This document shows positions 9,560 to 21,329 of a stretch of DNA of 64,000 nt, in pieces. The stretch is taken from contig OX638368.1 of NCBI GenBank assembly GCA_951812925.1, positions 20,089,187 to 20,153,186 on the forward strand, in the 5' to 3' direction. Source of the DNA: Calliopum simillimum. Taxonomy: Eukaryota > Arthropoda > Insecta > Diptera > Lauxaniidae. The notes under the pieces were generated by a model. The model had not been told where the DNA came from. It saw only the letters and a list, made by a program, of their open reading frames with translations, and made no database searches. The translations under genes and the position numbers were made by a program. Each line of letters starts with the position of its first letter. Position 1 is the first letter of the stretch.

Positions 9560-11385
9560 TAAAAAAAAAATACATAGCAGAATTTTCGGTTTCCAACTTT
9601 GTTTTGGGGGTTTGACAATCGAACAACTGTTTGTCTAAGTGTTTCCGTGGACTTTTATTTATTTGCTGGATAGCCCATCTTATCCAACCAAATCATATTT
9701 AAACTTAAGACTAAATTATATGTTGCTAAACATAATTTACAAAACAAATACGAATTTTTTTCAGAGTTGTTTTTATATCTTTTCATATACTTAGATCATA
9801 TAGATAACTTTTCGTTTTTGTCATGTCAATCAAATTTGTTTCATTTGTTCAGATATCTTCAACTTTTGTTGCAGCTCTCCTTATTCCCATTATAATTTTA
9901 AATCTTTTTTTTTTTCATTTTCATTCTAAAATAACCGACTCGGAGAAAAATAAAATGTCAACAACAGATTTCAATTTATAAAAGTCGGTTGTTAATGTTG
10001 TACGTGTATTATCCTTGCAGTCTTGACTGAAGAAAAAGTTAACATATCAAAATTGTTATTTTTTAATTCAAAAAAATATATTTAAAAAAAATAAATAATG
10101 CAACGAAGAAAAATAGGAAATAAAGAAAACATTTCGAAATTGAAATCAAAAGTTTCCATTATATATACAGACGTATACATATATTATAAATAAATAAGTG
10201 TATATACAATTGAAATGTAAAAGGAAACCATTTTCTTTTATGTGCGCCTTCTTCTTAAGAGCAACTTTGTTTGACATTTTGCAAAAATGTCTTCACCAAG
10301 AAAATTCATATGATGTTGTTCATCATAAACTGTGGGGAAAGAGCGGACATTTTTCTCATTTACGTCTTCTCTTATCACTAGTAAAATGCAAAAAATAAAA
10401 ACTCACATCCTTTGCTTTTCTTAAAAATGTTAAAATGGCGACTTCGGCTGCTTATGATGCGGCTGCTGCTTCCTTTCCTTTTCAGCGCTTCCGTAGCTCA
10501 TCCTTTTGACTGGTTGTTATATTGAATGAAGCTTAAGCTTTCTTTGGAGCTCTCAATTTTCTTGTGCTGACATTTTCTATATAATTCGTTTCATATTTTT
10601 TCTTCCAAGTTTTGTATTTTATTTCATTTCCCCAAATGATTTAATGACGACAAAAATTTATTGTGCGTGAATTGTGAAAAATGAGAGCATCGTCATTGTC
10701 GTTGTCGTCCTGTCGTCGTCATCAACAGCATTTTATCTAACGACAACAATAACATTATCAACAACAACAGCAACAACAACATTATCTCATCAAGCATCAG
10801 CAACAACAATATTTATCTTTCTTCATAGTCACTGGTTTTTGAATCCGTTTACGTTTATTATACGGAACAAATGTTGCTGATGAAAAATATGTTGCTGTTA
10901 TGCTAAGCCGAAAGGACACTTTTTAATTGTTTCCTTTTTTACAGTTTCTGCTTAACAAAATCATTAAGTTGAAGGCCTTTCGTTATTTTACCAAGTTTAA
11001 GCATTGTTTGATGTAGTAAACACTTATATTTGGGAGAAAATAAGAATTTGGCTGTTCGAAAATATTATTTTCCACTTCCCCAATGATGAGGCTTGATAGC
11101 CAAAAGACTAAGCTTTGATTTGCAATCCAAAAATCAACACCAGTCAAAACCTGATAGGTGCCGGTATGAGTCAAGGTTAGTGTTCGATTAATCGAACGTT
11201 TTCGGTGAAAATAGGCTGCCCCTAAGCCTCGTTACGCTAGAATTAGCAAAAAGTTTTCCCATTCCCACCCCTCCCAGCTAAGGACGATGGCATGAGGTAA
11301 AAAAAAAAATCGATCACTTAGGGGGCGGGGAGAGGGGAAAAGGAAAAAAATTTGGAATCAGGAGGTGCCAATTACACTAAAAATA
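9560..11385. other. Non-coding, microsatellite-rich
   Basis: Nothing genic is supported. CAA/ACA and TCG runs occur at about 10690-10810 and account for the short Ser/Thr-rich open frame there. Between about 11250 and 11335 two C-rich and G-rich tracts (TTTTCCCATTCCCACCCC and GGGGCGGGGAGAGGGGAAAA) form a loose inverted pair in otherwise AT-rich DNA. They resemble the C-rich core of the 155-bp repeat and may be an old derivative. Confidence 0.5.
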
Positions 11386-11387
11386 TA

Positions 11388-12456
11388 GGGGAAGAGTACC
11401 GCCAGCGGGCATGGTTCGGGTGTGGATACCCCCCGCGTAACTTTTGACAGAAAACATATGCGGCTGTTCTGACAAATGTTAAGCGCGTGTTATGACAGCT
11501 CGAAGTTTTTGTGCATTCACCGGAGCAAATGGACACATTTGCTTTGTGCTGAGAAGAAAATAATTTTTGAATAAGTCAAAGTCAACACAAAAGTTTTTTT
11601 CAATAATTTTTCAAATGCGATAAATCGAAGCGAATTAATCGAAAAGCTGAGTGCAATCTATATCTATGCAGTAAATTTGTTATTTTTTGTGATTAAAAGC
11701 CGAAAGCAACCAAAATCTTCACACAATACAATATGTTCATTGCTTTTCTAAGTGGCTGCCAAAGTCAAGTATGGGCCCCGAATTAGTTCGGGTGTGGGCA
11801 CCCCTCTTTTTTTATTTATAGCGTGTGTTTTACTGAAATATCATCGTGGATGCCAACTTTACTAATCTAAATGGTATTCTTATGCCTTTATACGCTTTTT
11901 TAGTGGAAAGGAAAGAACCAAAAGGTCCTTTAAAGACATCGCAGAAAAAAATTGTTTTTATTAAGTGTGCGTGTTAAGGCATACCACTTTCCAAAAAATC
12001 TCGGTATTGAGTTTCCATTGACGCCGAAGACAATCAAGTCTGGTTTCAGGGCAACAGGCATGATGCCGTTCGATCCAGACGTTTTCAATGACGCTGATCT
12101 TGTTGAAGCCATTGAGCAGAGTTTGTTGAATTAGTGTTAGTCTATGTTTCCATAATAAATTAATTTTGCTTTCTTCTCCATTTGATTGCGTTTTACTTCA
12201 TATTTTTCTATTTTTAGCCAATTTTCTAAGGGTGCCCACAACCGAACCAAAAATTTTTTTTGTCAAATATGATCATTTTACTATTTTTTTGATATAATTT
12301 TTCCAACTGACGAAATCAATTTACTTTCTTCACCAATAGTCAGCCAAGGTCTCTAGCTTTCCATTGATACTTACATATAGGTCTGCATAATATACATACA
12401 TTTGGTCAAAAGTTATGAGTCGAAAACAAAAGTGGCCACACCCGGTACTCTTTCCC
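11388..12456 (+). mobile_element. Pogo-like (Tc1/mariner superfamily) non-autonomous element
   Basis: The left end GGGGAAGAGTACCG at 11388 and right end CGGTACTCTTTCCC ending at 12456 are inverted repeats with one mismatch. The dinucleotide TA flanks both sides (11386-11387 and 12457-12458), as expected for Tc1/mariner/pogo insertion. GGTTCGGGTGTGGATACC near the left end recurs internally in both orientations (around 11790 and 12228). The element is 1,069 bp and keeps only the C-terminus of a pogo-type transposase. Confidence 0.8.
11952..12134 (+). pseudogene. C-terminal fragment of a pogo/Tigger-type DDE transposase
   Basis: The 60-codon open frame contains TPKTIKSGFRATGMMPFDPD followed by VFNDADLVEAIEQ. 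The GFRATG-[IM]-[FM]-PF-[ND]-PD-VF signature is the tail of the DDE domain in pogo/Tigger/jerky-type transposases. The catalytic residues and the CENP-B-like DNA-binding domain are absent, so this is a remnant inside the TA-flanked element. The ATG used is fortuitous. It is distinct from the mariner remnants elsewhere in the window. Confidence 0.75.
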
Positions 12457-12499
12457 TACTTTATATCAAAAATTAAAATATTTCCAAATTTCTTTTTTA

Positions 12500-13036
12500 T
12501 AGTTATTTTGTGACCCTCTAAATCGTGATATCTTTTACAGTTTTCAAGTCATGAGTTTTTGAAGTTGTTTAATGTAGTGTTTATCATGAGTCGTTGGTGC
12601 ACCGTCAGGAAGATATTTTTTTAAAATATTTATGGAGAATATTTTAACCCATTTCAACCAAGTTTTCGGAAAGAGGTGTCAAAAAGACTCATAAAAACGC
12701 GATATAAAGGGATAAGATGCTCATATAACTTAACGTGAAACCAAGCAAGGAACAATTTTTTAGAACATTTTAACCCATTGTATCGCGTTTTCATGGGTCT
12801 TTTCGACCCTTTTCAAAAACTTTGTGGAAATGGGTTAAAACATTCTCCACAAATATTCTAAAAAAAATTTCACTAGGGGATACCAAAAAAAAATATATAT
12901 ATCTTCCGGTGGCAATCCTACGTATATATGGTAACGCACCTGCACCCACGACTCATGATAAACACTACATCAAACAACTTCAAAAACGCATAACTTCAAA
13001 ACTATAAAGATTTTGAGGGTCGCAAAATAATTATAG
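12500..13036. mobile_element. Foldback element family C, ~537 bp
   Basis: The left arm (about 12500-12710) and right arm (about 12780-13036) are inverted copies. Landmarks are TTTTGTGACCCTCTAAATC / GAGGGTCGCAAAAT, GTAGTGTTTATCATGAGTCG / CGACTCATGATAAACACTAC and ACGCGATATAAAGGG / GTATCGCGTTTTCATGG. The right arm has about 40 bp extra near 12870-12910. The unpaired centre is about 12712-12778. A partial second copy, split by a hAT MITE, lies at 36180-36780. The left arm starts just after the pogo-like element. Confidence 0.8.
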
Positions 13037-13039
13037 TAA

Positions 13040-14785
13040 AATTTAATATAAAATAGAATTATTTCAAAAAAAAAAAAAAAATAAAAAGGGTGTACCAACC
13101 TCCAAATTGTCCAAAAAAGGAAAAAAGCTTTTTTTACACCGAAAATAATTTTTTTATCAATGTAATTTTTTTTAAAAAGCTCATACTTGTTCACACTAAC
13201 CCTGAAAATTTCATCAAAATCAGTTAAAAAGCCGAGGAGCTATGAATTTTCAAATATGTGAGTATCCAAAAGTTGGATCGATCTTCCTATAGCCGCCATC
13301 TTGATTTTTATGGAATTTCGGAAAATCATTTTACCATAGTCATATGCATGTCAAATACTAACTTTTCACCAATTTTCAAAAAAATCGGAGATGTCAACCC
13401 AAATCTTAATCGTTTACGCAAAGATTGACCCACATATCCTTTTCGAGATATGGCTTAATAAGAAACTACCTCTGAAAAGAAAAAAAAATAATTTAATTTA
13501 TATCTCAAAATCCATGGAAAATATTCTCAATTGTCAAATCTTTACTATAAATATTTAGAAAACATAAAATAAATGTATAACCAGCTTATGATTTGCACGT
13601 AACAAATGATGATGTTACTGATGATAGTGAGATGTTTTTGTAATGATTGTTATTACCATTACCACTGTTCTGTTGCTGGTGCTGCTGTTGCTGCTGCTCT
13701 TGATGGTGATAACTGTGTGGGCGTTGACATGAAGATAGACCCTCTAATTTATATATATATTTTCCATTGTAAATACCAAATACGACGTGTCCCTTTCAGC
13801 ATTATTATTTGGCAAAGCAGAAATTACGTTCGTTTTTACCAGTCAAAGTCAATCGTCCTTGTGCGTGAGCTAAACAGCTCACCCTTATATTTTAGAAAAT
13901 GTGGAAAAAAATACTTTAGTATTTTGGGTACATTCATAAGGGGTGACATTAAAATTTGTTCAATTTGACAAGGATTCTTGCATAAATATTGGGACCAAAA
14001 CACTTGCGAAATCGTAATCAAATGTTATTGTTTTGCTGCCGCGCCAGTGAACCCTATACGCACCTGTCAAATGCAGATGAAAGAAAGAATTTAGGATTTC
14101 TTTTTTTTCTTCTTTTGATTATGTGCTGTCAACTTTTATGCATTTGAGTTGTTTTATATGAGAACATGAACTTAACACTTCAACTTTTTCTGCAATGAGA
14201 ATATTGTTAAAAATACTTTTGTAAAATCGGCTCTAAACGTTTTTCGAGGAAAACATTTTCAAAGTGTATTTATACGATTAACTTTAGATTTATAATGCAA
14301 AAAATATTTTTTTTTTCTGATTCTGGGAAAAAAAATTTCATCAAAATTGTTCACTTTTCATGAGAATTATATACTTTTGTGTATTTTTAGCTGTCAAAGC
14401 TGTCTAAAGTCAAAAAGTTTATGTTTCTACTGTGAAAAGTAAAACGTCTTGAAAAAGTGCCAGCTCCACTTCTAAAACAAAACGTCATCTAAAACTTTTC
14501 GAAAAGAAAAGCAAGCAATTTAAATTGCATGGATTATGGAACAGGTCGCATGATATGATTTTAAAGCGCATTCGAGAGTTTAGTTTCGGAGTATATGTAG
14601 TTATTGCACCTATTCGGTTACCTTCTAATACTTAAGTGATATGTACATTATATGTATATGATTAAGTGTTGTACGGAGGTTCTTAATAGTAAGAGTTGGA
14701 TACGCTACAACTCTTGATTATGTGTGGATTGATCAAATACTGGAGGGATTGGATTATGTTAAGTGCCTTCTCATCGAGTTGATGC
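13040..14785. other. Non-coding, no supported gene
   Basis: AT-rich sequence contains degenerate repeat-like phrases (CCTGAAAATTTCATCAAAAT near 13201) and GCT/GTT runs at 13665-13700 that generate a short Ala-rich frame. The frames at 13606-13968 and 13836-14021 overlap on opposite strands, have no recognisable domain and are not called. Confidence 0.5.
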
Positions 14786-14789
14786 CCGT

Positions 14790-15055
14790 AGATGGGTAAA
14801 ATCTATGACCAACATCTCTTATTTTATCTCATTTTATATTTTCTCTGAACATATCTACCCCCTAACTCCACCTCTTAGGGGGCTACTCTGCAAAAATTAT
14901 GGTTTTATCAAAGTAATGAAATTGGCTCCTTCCACCTTCGCGGTGTCTCTGATGGTGTAGAGACCATTCACAATTAAGTTTCTTGTATCAACATTTTCCC
15001 TCAATATGCTTACCCCAATTTCCACCATTTAGGCGCACTCCCCTGAAAATATTAC
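14790..15055 (+). repeat. ~155-bp repeat units, direct orientation
   Basis: CATATCTACCCCCTAACTCC, CACCTCTTAGGGGGCTACTC and TTATGGTTTTATCAAAGTAA match the core of the 6697-7195 array. A following partial unit (GGTGTCTCTGATGGTGTAG to TTCCACCATTTAGGCGCAC) completes about 1.7 units. Confidence 0.65.
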
Positions 15056-15099
15056 GTACATAGTCAAAAAAAAAAAAATAATACGTTCCAAAAAAAACT

Positions 15100-15350
15100 C
15101 ACACGTATTCCTCAGACGATTCTAAGCATTTTATGCCACGTGCACTTTTTTCGAAAGATGCTTAGTTTTTCTCTACAACTGAAAAACAAATTGCACGGCG
15201 TTCTATATTGTTAATAACTTTTGAACCAATAACGATTACTCCGATTTTCTTCTGGGGTATAGTTCCTATATATGAGGAGAGCGACCACATATTTTTTAAA
15301 ATTTTCTCAGAAGCAAAGAAAATTTTTTCCCAAAATCTTTACTAGTTAGT
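15100..15350 (+). repeat. Dispersed repeat, inverted partner at 23320-23722
   Basis: About 80% of bases match the reverse complement of 23320-23722. Shared blocks are CACACGTATT, GATTCTAAGCATTTTATGC, CACTTTTTTCG.AAGATGCTT, AACTTTTGAACCAATAA and AAAATCTTTACTAGT. A shorter related piece sits near 36960-37050. A TA-flanked element (15353-16240) is inserted immediately after it. Confidence 0.7.
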
Positions 15351-15352
15351 TA

Positions 15353-16240
15353 GGGGAGATGTGTATACCTTGGTCCGAGTGTACCTCGGTCCAAGTGTCG
15401 GTTGCCACTCAACAATCGCACGTGTACGATAATGTTCTTCTATGGAATTTTCCACTCATACCGGTGACTCATATTAGTAGACTTCAGACCGTCAAGCTGT
15501 ATGCGTGTATAAAAAGCGACTGAGAAAGTGTTTCTTGTGTGTAAAAATTTGTTTTTGGAGTAAACTACGAAACGTTTTGTGAGAAACTAACTTCAAATAT
15601 TTCAGTTTTTCAATATCAGAAAGGAAGTTTAGCTATTGTTTTAAGCTTTTAGTGTGTTTAAGATGTATTTTCATTAATATATGCTATGGGTGTTGACAGT
15701 TTTTAAAACATGCTGTCTCTGTGTACCTTGGACCTATGCTTATTGACCAGCGAGCCTTTTTCGACGGGCAACCAGGAAGCCATAATCGCCTCTCAATATA
15801 ATATTATTATTATTATTTACGTGATAAATGTATTTATTTGCAACCATTTTTGTTTAATTAATTGTTTTTTACTAAATGCACTTTTTTGTGTTATAATTTT
15901 TGTTTATGATAAATTTTTTTTTTTTTTTTTTGAAAAAAATTTTAATTTTGATTACACAATAAATGGTCTTTTCATAATTTATTACCTTAATACAATGTAT
16001 TCTCTTTTAATTTTAATAGTTCAAGGTACACTTGCATGGTGTACCTTGGACCGTTTGAGATTGCAACGGAAAAAAGCAATATTTCTACTCAATGGTAAGA
16101 CATAGAAATATCATCGTCACGTCATTTGATGCTGCAAGCATTGTAGAAATATAACTTAATCAAAAAACTAAAGAAACTTTTTTGGAAAATCCAGCGCATT
16201 GAAAAAACTGAAAAGCGGACCAAGGTACACACATCTCCCC
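15353..16240. mobile_element. 888-bp TA-flanked inverted-repeat element (pogo/mariner-type MITE)
   Basis: The left end GGGGAGATGTGTATACCTTG and right end CAAGGTACACACATCTCCCC are inverted repeats over about 24 bp with one mismatch. TA flanks both ends (15351-15352 and 16241-16242). The phrase GTGTACCTTGGACC recurs inside (near 15719 and 16038), a subterminal repetition like that in the 11388-12456 element. The two share architecture and the TAGGGGA start but differ in sequence. No transposase frame is recognisable; the 131-codon frame at 15710-16105 is AT-rich and unassigned. Confidence 0.8.
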
Positions 16241-16329
16241 TACTACTACTCCATTGTAGTGTGAGAAAAATTTCCCGGGAATATTTATTCAAGATACCCC
16301 CATTATGATATATTGACCCTCTAAAAATT

Positions 16330-16740
16330 TTAATTTTCAAAATATAAAAAAGCTAGTGGTTGGTGTTCCTGTAAATATTAGTGAGATAAAATGTTATGGT
16401 GCTATGATGGGGAATCCATCCCTCGTGAAGTTCAAAGTTCAAAAAAGATGGTGCAAATTTCCCTATTGATTTCTGGTTGCACAGAAGTGCCAGAAGAGAA
16501 AACAAATTCTCACCGACCCCCATTACTTTTAATCTATAACATTTTTGTGGACCATACATGTCCCCTATTCCCATCCCTTAAGGGGGTTCTTATACAAAAC
16601 TTATGTTTAAATGTACGAGTAATTAACCATCTCCAAATTGTCCTGATAGGGAAGCAATGGTAAACAACCCTAATTTTTTATCCCTCCCCAAACTTTTTTG
16701 TGGAATATACTTTTGCTCTATTTCCATCTCTTAGGTGGAT
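16330..16740 (+). repeat. ~155-bp repeat units, direct orientation, degenerate
   Basis: ACATGTCCCCTATTCCCATC at about 16557 with CCTTAAGGGGGTTC, and TTGCTCTATTTCCATCTCTT at about 16713 with AGGTGGATC, are two cores about 155 bp apart. They continue the family seen at 14790-15055. The intervening TA element and 15100-15350 repeat probably split one original array. Confidence 0.55.
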
Positions 16741-16779
16741 CAAAATATATATAGATAGATATATATATAGTCACAGTTC

Positions 16780-17400
16780 TTAAATGTTTGCGTTAAGTAA
16801 AGTGCGGTGACGCACAAAATCATGTGGTGAAAAGAAATAATGAGAACTGTTGAGAATTTTATGCTTTGAAACAACCATAAAGAAAGAAAACCCAATGAGA
16901 AAGTTCTAACTACCGCTAGCAAATGATATAAAAGCTGTTAAAAGTCAGAATGCAAGTTAAGTACAAAATAAAAATTGTTCAGAGCTAAACAAATTTTTAT
17001 GGTTTTCACGGCAAGTCTATGAAATTTTCAGTCCTTAAATGTTTACATAAATAAAATTGGGGTGACACAGAGTTCATGTGGTGAATAGATAAAAAGCGAA
17101 AAGTTGAGAATTTTATCAAGCGAAACAAGTAGATTTGTACGAGGAGTTGTTTGTACAGTACAAAGCGAATGTTACGCGTGAAATGAGCAGAGAAATAAAC
17201 AAAAGCACCTACAACTGGAAGCGACAAGAAGGAAAGTTATGCATTTGCAGTACAAACCGAGTTCTAAGTAGTTGATAGAAATCTAAAAAGAACGCAATCT
17301 CAGTATAGATGAAGTTACTAGAACCATCGCCAAATTCAAACACCAGAAGGTTTCTGCTTCTGTTACGAGAACCAACGAGAAAGTTCTAACTAACTTCATA
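16780..17400 (+). repeat. Imperfect tandem duplication, ~250-bp offset
   Basis: CAGTTCTTAAATGTTTGCGT / CAGTCCTTAAATGTTTACAT, TCATGTGGTGAA and GTTGAGAATTTTAT occur in the same order near 16774-16860 and 17030-17115. AATGAGAAAGTTCTAACTA near 16895 recurs as AACGAGAAAGTTCTAACTAA near 17373. No coding function is seen. Confidence 0.55.
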
Positions 17401-18137
17401 GAAGAGCTGTTGAAACTAAAATCACCTTAAAATTAAAAGACCTACCATCGCGAAAAACGTTTCTTGATTTTTTAACCCAGATTTATTTCAAGCATTCAAA
17501 AACCCAAAAAAAAATGTCACAACAATTCGACAATATCCCTTTACAAGTCATGATTCGCTGATATTGTTGTTGTTTTAACTACGATTAAAAGGTTACACAA
17601 AGGTACAAAGTGACAACTACAATAACAAGGTGTTGAAAAACATAAAGTTCGTGTGAATTCCAACACTTCAGCGGAAAAAATCAAGCAATCACAGCACAAA
17701 TGTTAAGCGGACTTGAAGCTTTGGAATGGAAAAAGTCGCACAGCAAATGGAGTGTAACTGTGGCACAACTAGTACAATAATGCCACTATTGCCACAAAGG
17801 AACAACAAAGCAACTTTGCAAAAGAAGCAGCCAACTCACAATCAAAATTCAGGCAAATCAAACATCGCTTAAAATACCAAAGTAGCAACGTAACAAAAAG
17901 AACCAAAAAACGAATGACTTTGGCAACAGTGGCTTAAATGTGCACCATCCTTAAGGGAGTTTGGTTGTTTGGTAGATGCTTGCCTACCTATACGTTAAGC
18001 TGAAATATTTAAAATTCCTCGAAATCTAACTAAGATATTGAATATTGAAATAATAAAAAATAATGCAAACATAATAAAAGCTATGCAAAATTCACAATCA
18101 AAGGCAAAAAACCAAAAAAAAAAAGGAATAAAAAGGG

Positions 18138-18171
<34 letters not shown>

Positions 18172-18374
18172 TGAAAAATATGAAGAAAATAATACTTGTG
18201 TGATTTTCAGTGTTGCAGGTCGATAAACACAAACACACAAAAAAAAATGTAGTAAAATTTTTATTTCTTATACGTGTATGCAGTCTTATGAAGTTTTTAT
18301 CGCTGAATACGACTCCATCTTCAGAATTTTCAATATACCTTCAAGATTTCAATATATCCTGGATTCAATTTGAA
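17401..18374. other. Non-coding; 28-nt T-tract
   Basis: This stretch holds CAA-rich sequence and an uninterrupted run of 28 T at 18141-18168, which generates Lys- and Phe-rich chance frames on both strands. No gene or element ends are recognised. Confidence 0.55.
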
Positions 18375-18515
18375 GAAAGCATTTTTTATATAACAATGCC
18401 AAAAAAAGTATTCATTTTAAACTATTTTGGAATAAATTTCATACTTTTTTGGAATAAATATCAAACTTTTGTGGAAAAAAATCAGACTTTAATACCAAAA
18501 AAGTTTTAAATCTAT
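18375..18515 (+). repeat. ~140-bp dispersed repeat, inverted partner at 35755-35890
   Basis: The phrases AACAATGCCAAA, TTTTAAACTATTTTGGAATA, CATACTTTTTTGGAATAAAT and CAAAAAAGTTTTAAATC are found in reverse orientation at 35755-35890 at roughly 85% identity by eye. The class is unknown. Confidence 0.7.
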
Positions 18516-19594
18516 CATGTTTTAGTGTGTCGGAATTTGTAGCAAAGTGATATCTCTATAGTTTCAATAGAACAAGAGACCTTTGTTCTTTGAAGTCTTT
18601 AGTAGCAATACTTGATTCCACAAGTCTGGGGAGACTTTTACGTGCGGTAAGTCTGATTTTATCGATAGTGGGTCAGCCTTTATAAATTCGACATTTTCGG
18701 AAATTATCATTTCCAAACGCTATGCCACTCTTTAAATTTTTGGTAAGCAGGTGCCACAACCTTTACTCTGAAAGAGCGATTGACATTTACTCAGCTAAAA
18801 TAGTTGCCATAGCTTAAGATTTTATTTATTTAGTTATTACAAAATTAAATTACCTGCGAAGCTTAGTGCTTATCTGCAGGTGGTTAGGTTTATCTTATAT
18901 AATATTTTACATGTTTATGAGTTTAGTGATATCTTTAGTATTTTTGATTTTATATTTTGATATAGATCGCAGAATATCATTAAAAATTGAATTTATCTTT
19001 TAGTACAGTCATTTGGTAGTTTTGCCTGGAAAGTTTTGCGGGATTTTTGCAAACGAGTTATTTTATAGATATCGTTATGGTCTTTCAGAATTTCAACTTT
19101 GCTACCTCAAATCGTGTTCGCTCGCGCCGCCATATTGGAAAAATGGCGCCCAAAATCAGTTTTTTACTAATATCTCGTTAACTGTTACATTTAGAGAAAA
19201 ATATTGTGAAGCTATATTTTAGCTTATAAAATTTTCTACAAAAATGACCCATCAATTGTTTTCGTACGACTCATAACTCAGGAGATATCTTTATTCAAAA
19301 TTTGAAAAAAATTAGTAAATTGTGCATGCCGCATATGAATAGGCACAGTGATGTGTTGAGCTTAAAATGACGATAACTCATTTACGGTGAGTCACACGTT
19401 TGAAGTAAAAATATCTGTTTATAAGGAATTACTTGCATTTTTTTTTTTCAGATGACCTATAGTTTAGGAGATATTCTCATAACAAACCTGAAATTTCGAA
19501 AAAAACCGTTTTTTCAAAATAGCTCCAAAACGGTTCGTTTTAGAAAAAAAATTGTTCATGCGTTTTGTAGAACGTTTAATTTCCTATAAAGATC
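18516..19594. other. Non-coding; degenerate 'GATATCTC' repeats from ~19040
   Basis: From about 19040 the sequence contains repeated phrases such as AATATCTCGTTAACTG, GACTCATAACTCAGGAGATA and GATAACTCATTTACGGTGAG. They resemble the foldback at 51168-51560 and lead into the hairpin at 19595-19757. The 18516-19030 part shows nothing recognisable. Confidence 0.45.
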
Positions 19595-19757
19595 TCACCG
19601 AACTGTTTTTTCGTCCGACTTACCGTTCATGAGATATCGCGTCTTGAAAATCATTCAAAATTGAACATTGTACTATGCGCAGTACTATGTTCAGTTTTAA
19701 ATGATTTTCAAGTCGCGATATCTCATGAAAGGTAAATCTGACGAAAAAACACTTCCG
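19595..19757. repeat. ~160-bp hairpin (inverted repeat)
   Basis: The left arm (about 19595-19668) and right arm (about 19685-19757) are inverted copies: CATGAGATATCGCGTCTTGA / TCAAGTCGCGATATCTCATG, TTTTTTCGTCCGACTTACC / GGTAAATCTGACGAAAAAA. The centre GTACTATGCGCAGTAC is itself palindromic. The hairpin ends right at the start of an RT fragment. Confidence 0.8.
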
Positions 19758-19960
19758 ATTCTATGAAGTCTTTCAATAATTTTTTCATGACTTAATGTGT
19801 CGAACGCTTTGCTGAAGTCTATGAACATAACTAGCACATGATGGTTTTTGTTTAAGCTTGTTGTCACCATATTAGAAAATTTACTTAATAATCGACATGT
19901 GCTTTTTCCCATCTGTAGCCCATATTGGTTTAATTGCAGAATTTTATGTTTTTTAATATA
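19750..19960 (-). pseudogene. Non-LTR reverse transcriptase fragment (motif A region)
   Basis: Minus-strand translation gives NQYGLQMGKSTCRLLSKFSN and then MFIDFSKAFDTLSHEKIIER. The FIDFSKAFD box is RT motif A with its catalytic Asp at about 19817-19819. The upstream QYG..MGKST is the usual block before it. Only about 65 residues remain. The downstream side is cut where the 19595-19757 hairpin begins, so the YxDD motif is absent. It differs from the RT at 3635-4925, which lost this very motif. Confidence 0.8.
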
Positions 19961-21325
19961 ATGACTTGATAATTATATCATAGCTCGTTGGCACATTTAT
20001 CCCTTTCGTTGTTGAAATAATTACTTCGCGCCTCGAGCTTAAACGACATCATCGCGATGCATCACTTTGGACCTTATTAATTCAGGCCAATTCCTCATCA
20101 GACGCATTTGCCGACATCTAAAAGAACTTTTCAAGCATACTATTGTACTTATATTTAACTTTTAGCTTAGATTTGATGAGAATCATAGCAAAAAGAAAAA
20201 TAGTCAACATGTAAAAATTCAAATTTTTTTGTTTTTTCCCCTTTTAATCGTTCTTATTTTTGATTGGATGTGAAGGGTTGATGAATATTTTCGAAAGTGT
20301 TTTTCGATTACTGTACATCTTGGCTAAGCTGTGGTTACGAACTGCTAGATTTGCAATTTCTGGAAGAACATTAAGGTAACACTTTGGAGTAGTAGTGCTC
20401 TAGGACGGTTTATTGAGTTTTTTCGGACGTGCTGGTCTTTAACTTTTCGCATCCCATCCAAAAGATAAAAGTTATTATCAGATCAGATTTTGTTTTGGGA
20501 ATGCTTGATGTTATTTGTATATCATTATTATGATATCTTTTTAGTCCCATTAAATAGAATATTTGACTTTCAAGTTTATTTATCCTCTACCAACACTGAA
20601 TGCCGAAACCATTTTTCCATAGCATTTAACTCTAAGGCTGGTGGTGGTGGTGGTGCCAGTGAAGACAAGTTGCTATGGATTGTTTTTCGATTAGTCGTCG
20701 TCGTCACCACTCTACCGTAGAAATCATTGCCAACTTAACTCTGGCAAATCTGGCAAATAAAGTTAAGCACTGAAATCTCTTTTTTTATTTATTTTATTCA
20801 GAACATTTGAACTGAGACAGACACCAATATTCGAATTATTGTTGCTTTTCTATATATAATACATATATTTGTTTTTTCTTATTTTACTTGCAAAAGTTTG
20901 GCCATATAGTAATAGCAACAACAACAACAACAAGAATTATAGCAAAAACAACAAAAACCCAAAACAACAATATTGATATCGTGCATATTGATCTTGTTCA
21001 AAGATAAGCGGCAAAATGGCATGAACCACTTCCTTGGAAACTTGTGCTCGGAATCAGCTGCATTTTGGTTGATTTCATAGTGCTTGATCTCGGGGTTGCC
21101 CAACTGTTGTTGTTGTTGGCGGTGTTGTTGTTATTGTTTTAACATGTTAAACATTTAGGTTGGCTGTACTGTCATTTTTACTTTTTTTTTGGAAATTGTT
21201 AAAAGTTTAAATAACTATGGTTGGTCAAAAGTGACATATTAAAGGTTCTAAGTGAGAACAAATCAACTATCAGGTTGACCATAACCGATCGCGTTAAAAT
21301 TTTTTTTTTTTTTTGGCATGGTACC
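19961..21325. other. Non-coding, no supported gene
   Basis: AT-rich DNA with a GGT run at about 20639-20655, and CAA (about 20913) and GTT/TTG (about 21102) runs. Frames at 20490-20720 and 20879-21103 are explained by these runs. No element ends are recognised. Confidence 0.5.
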
Positions 21326-21329
21326 TTTA

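Noticed and set aside
13606..13968. 120-codon frame rich in Met, Ala and Tyr
   Set aside because: The Ala-rich stretch is a GCT/GTT microsatellite and the frame has an overlapping antisense frame of similar quality.
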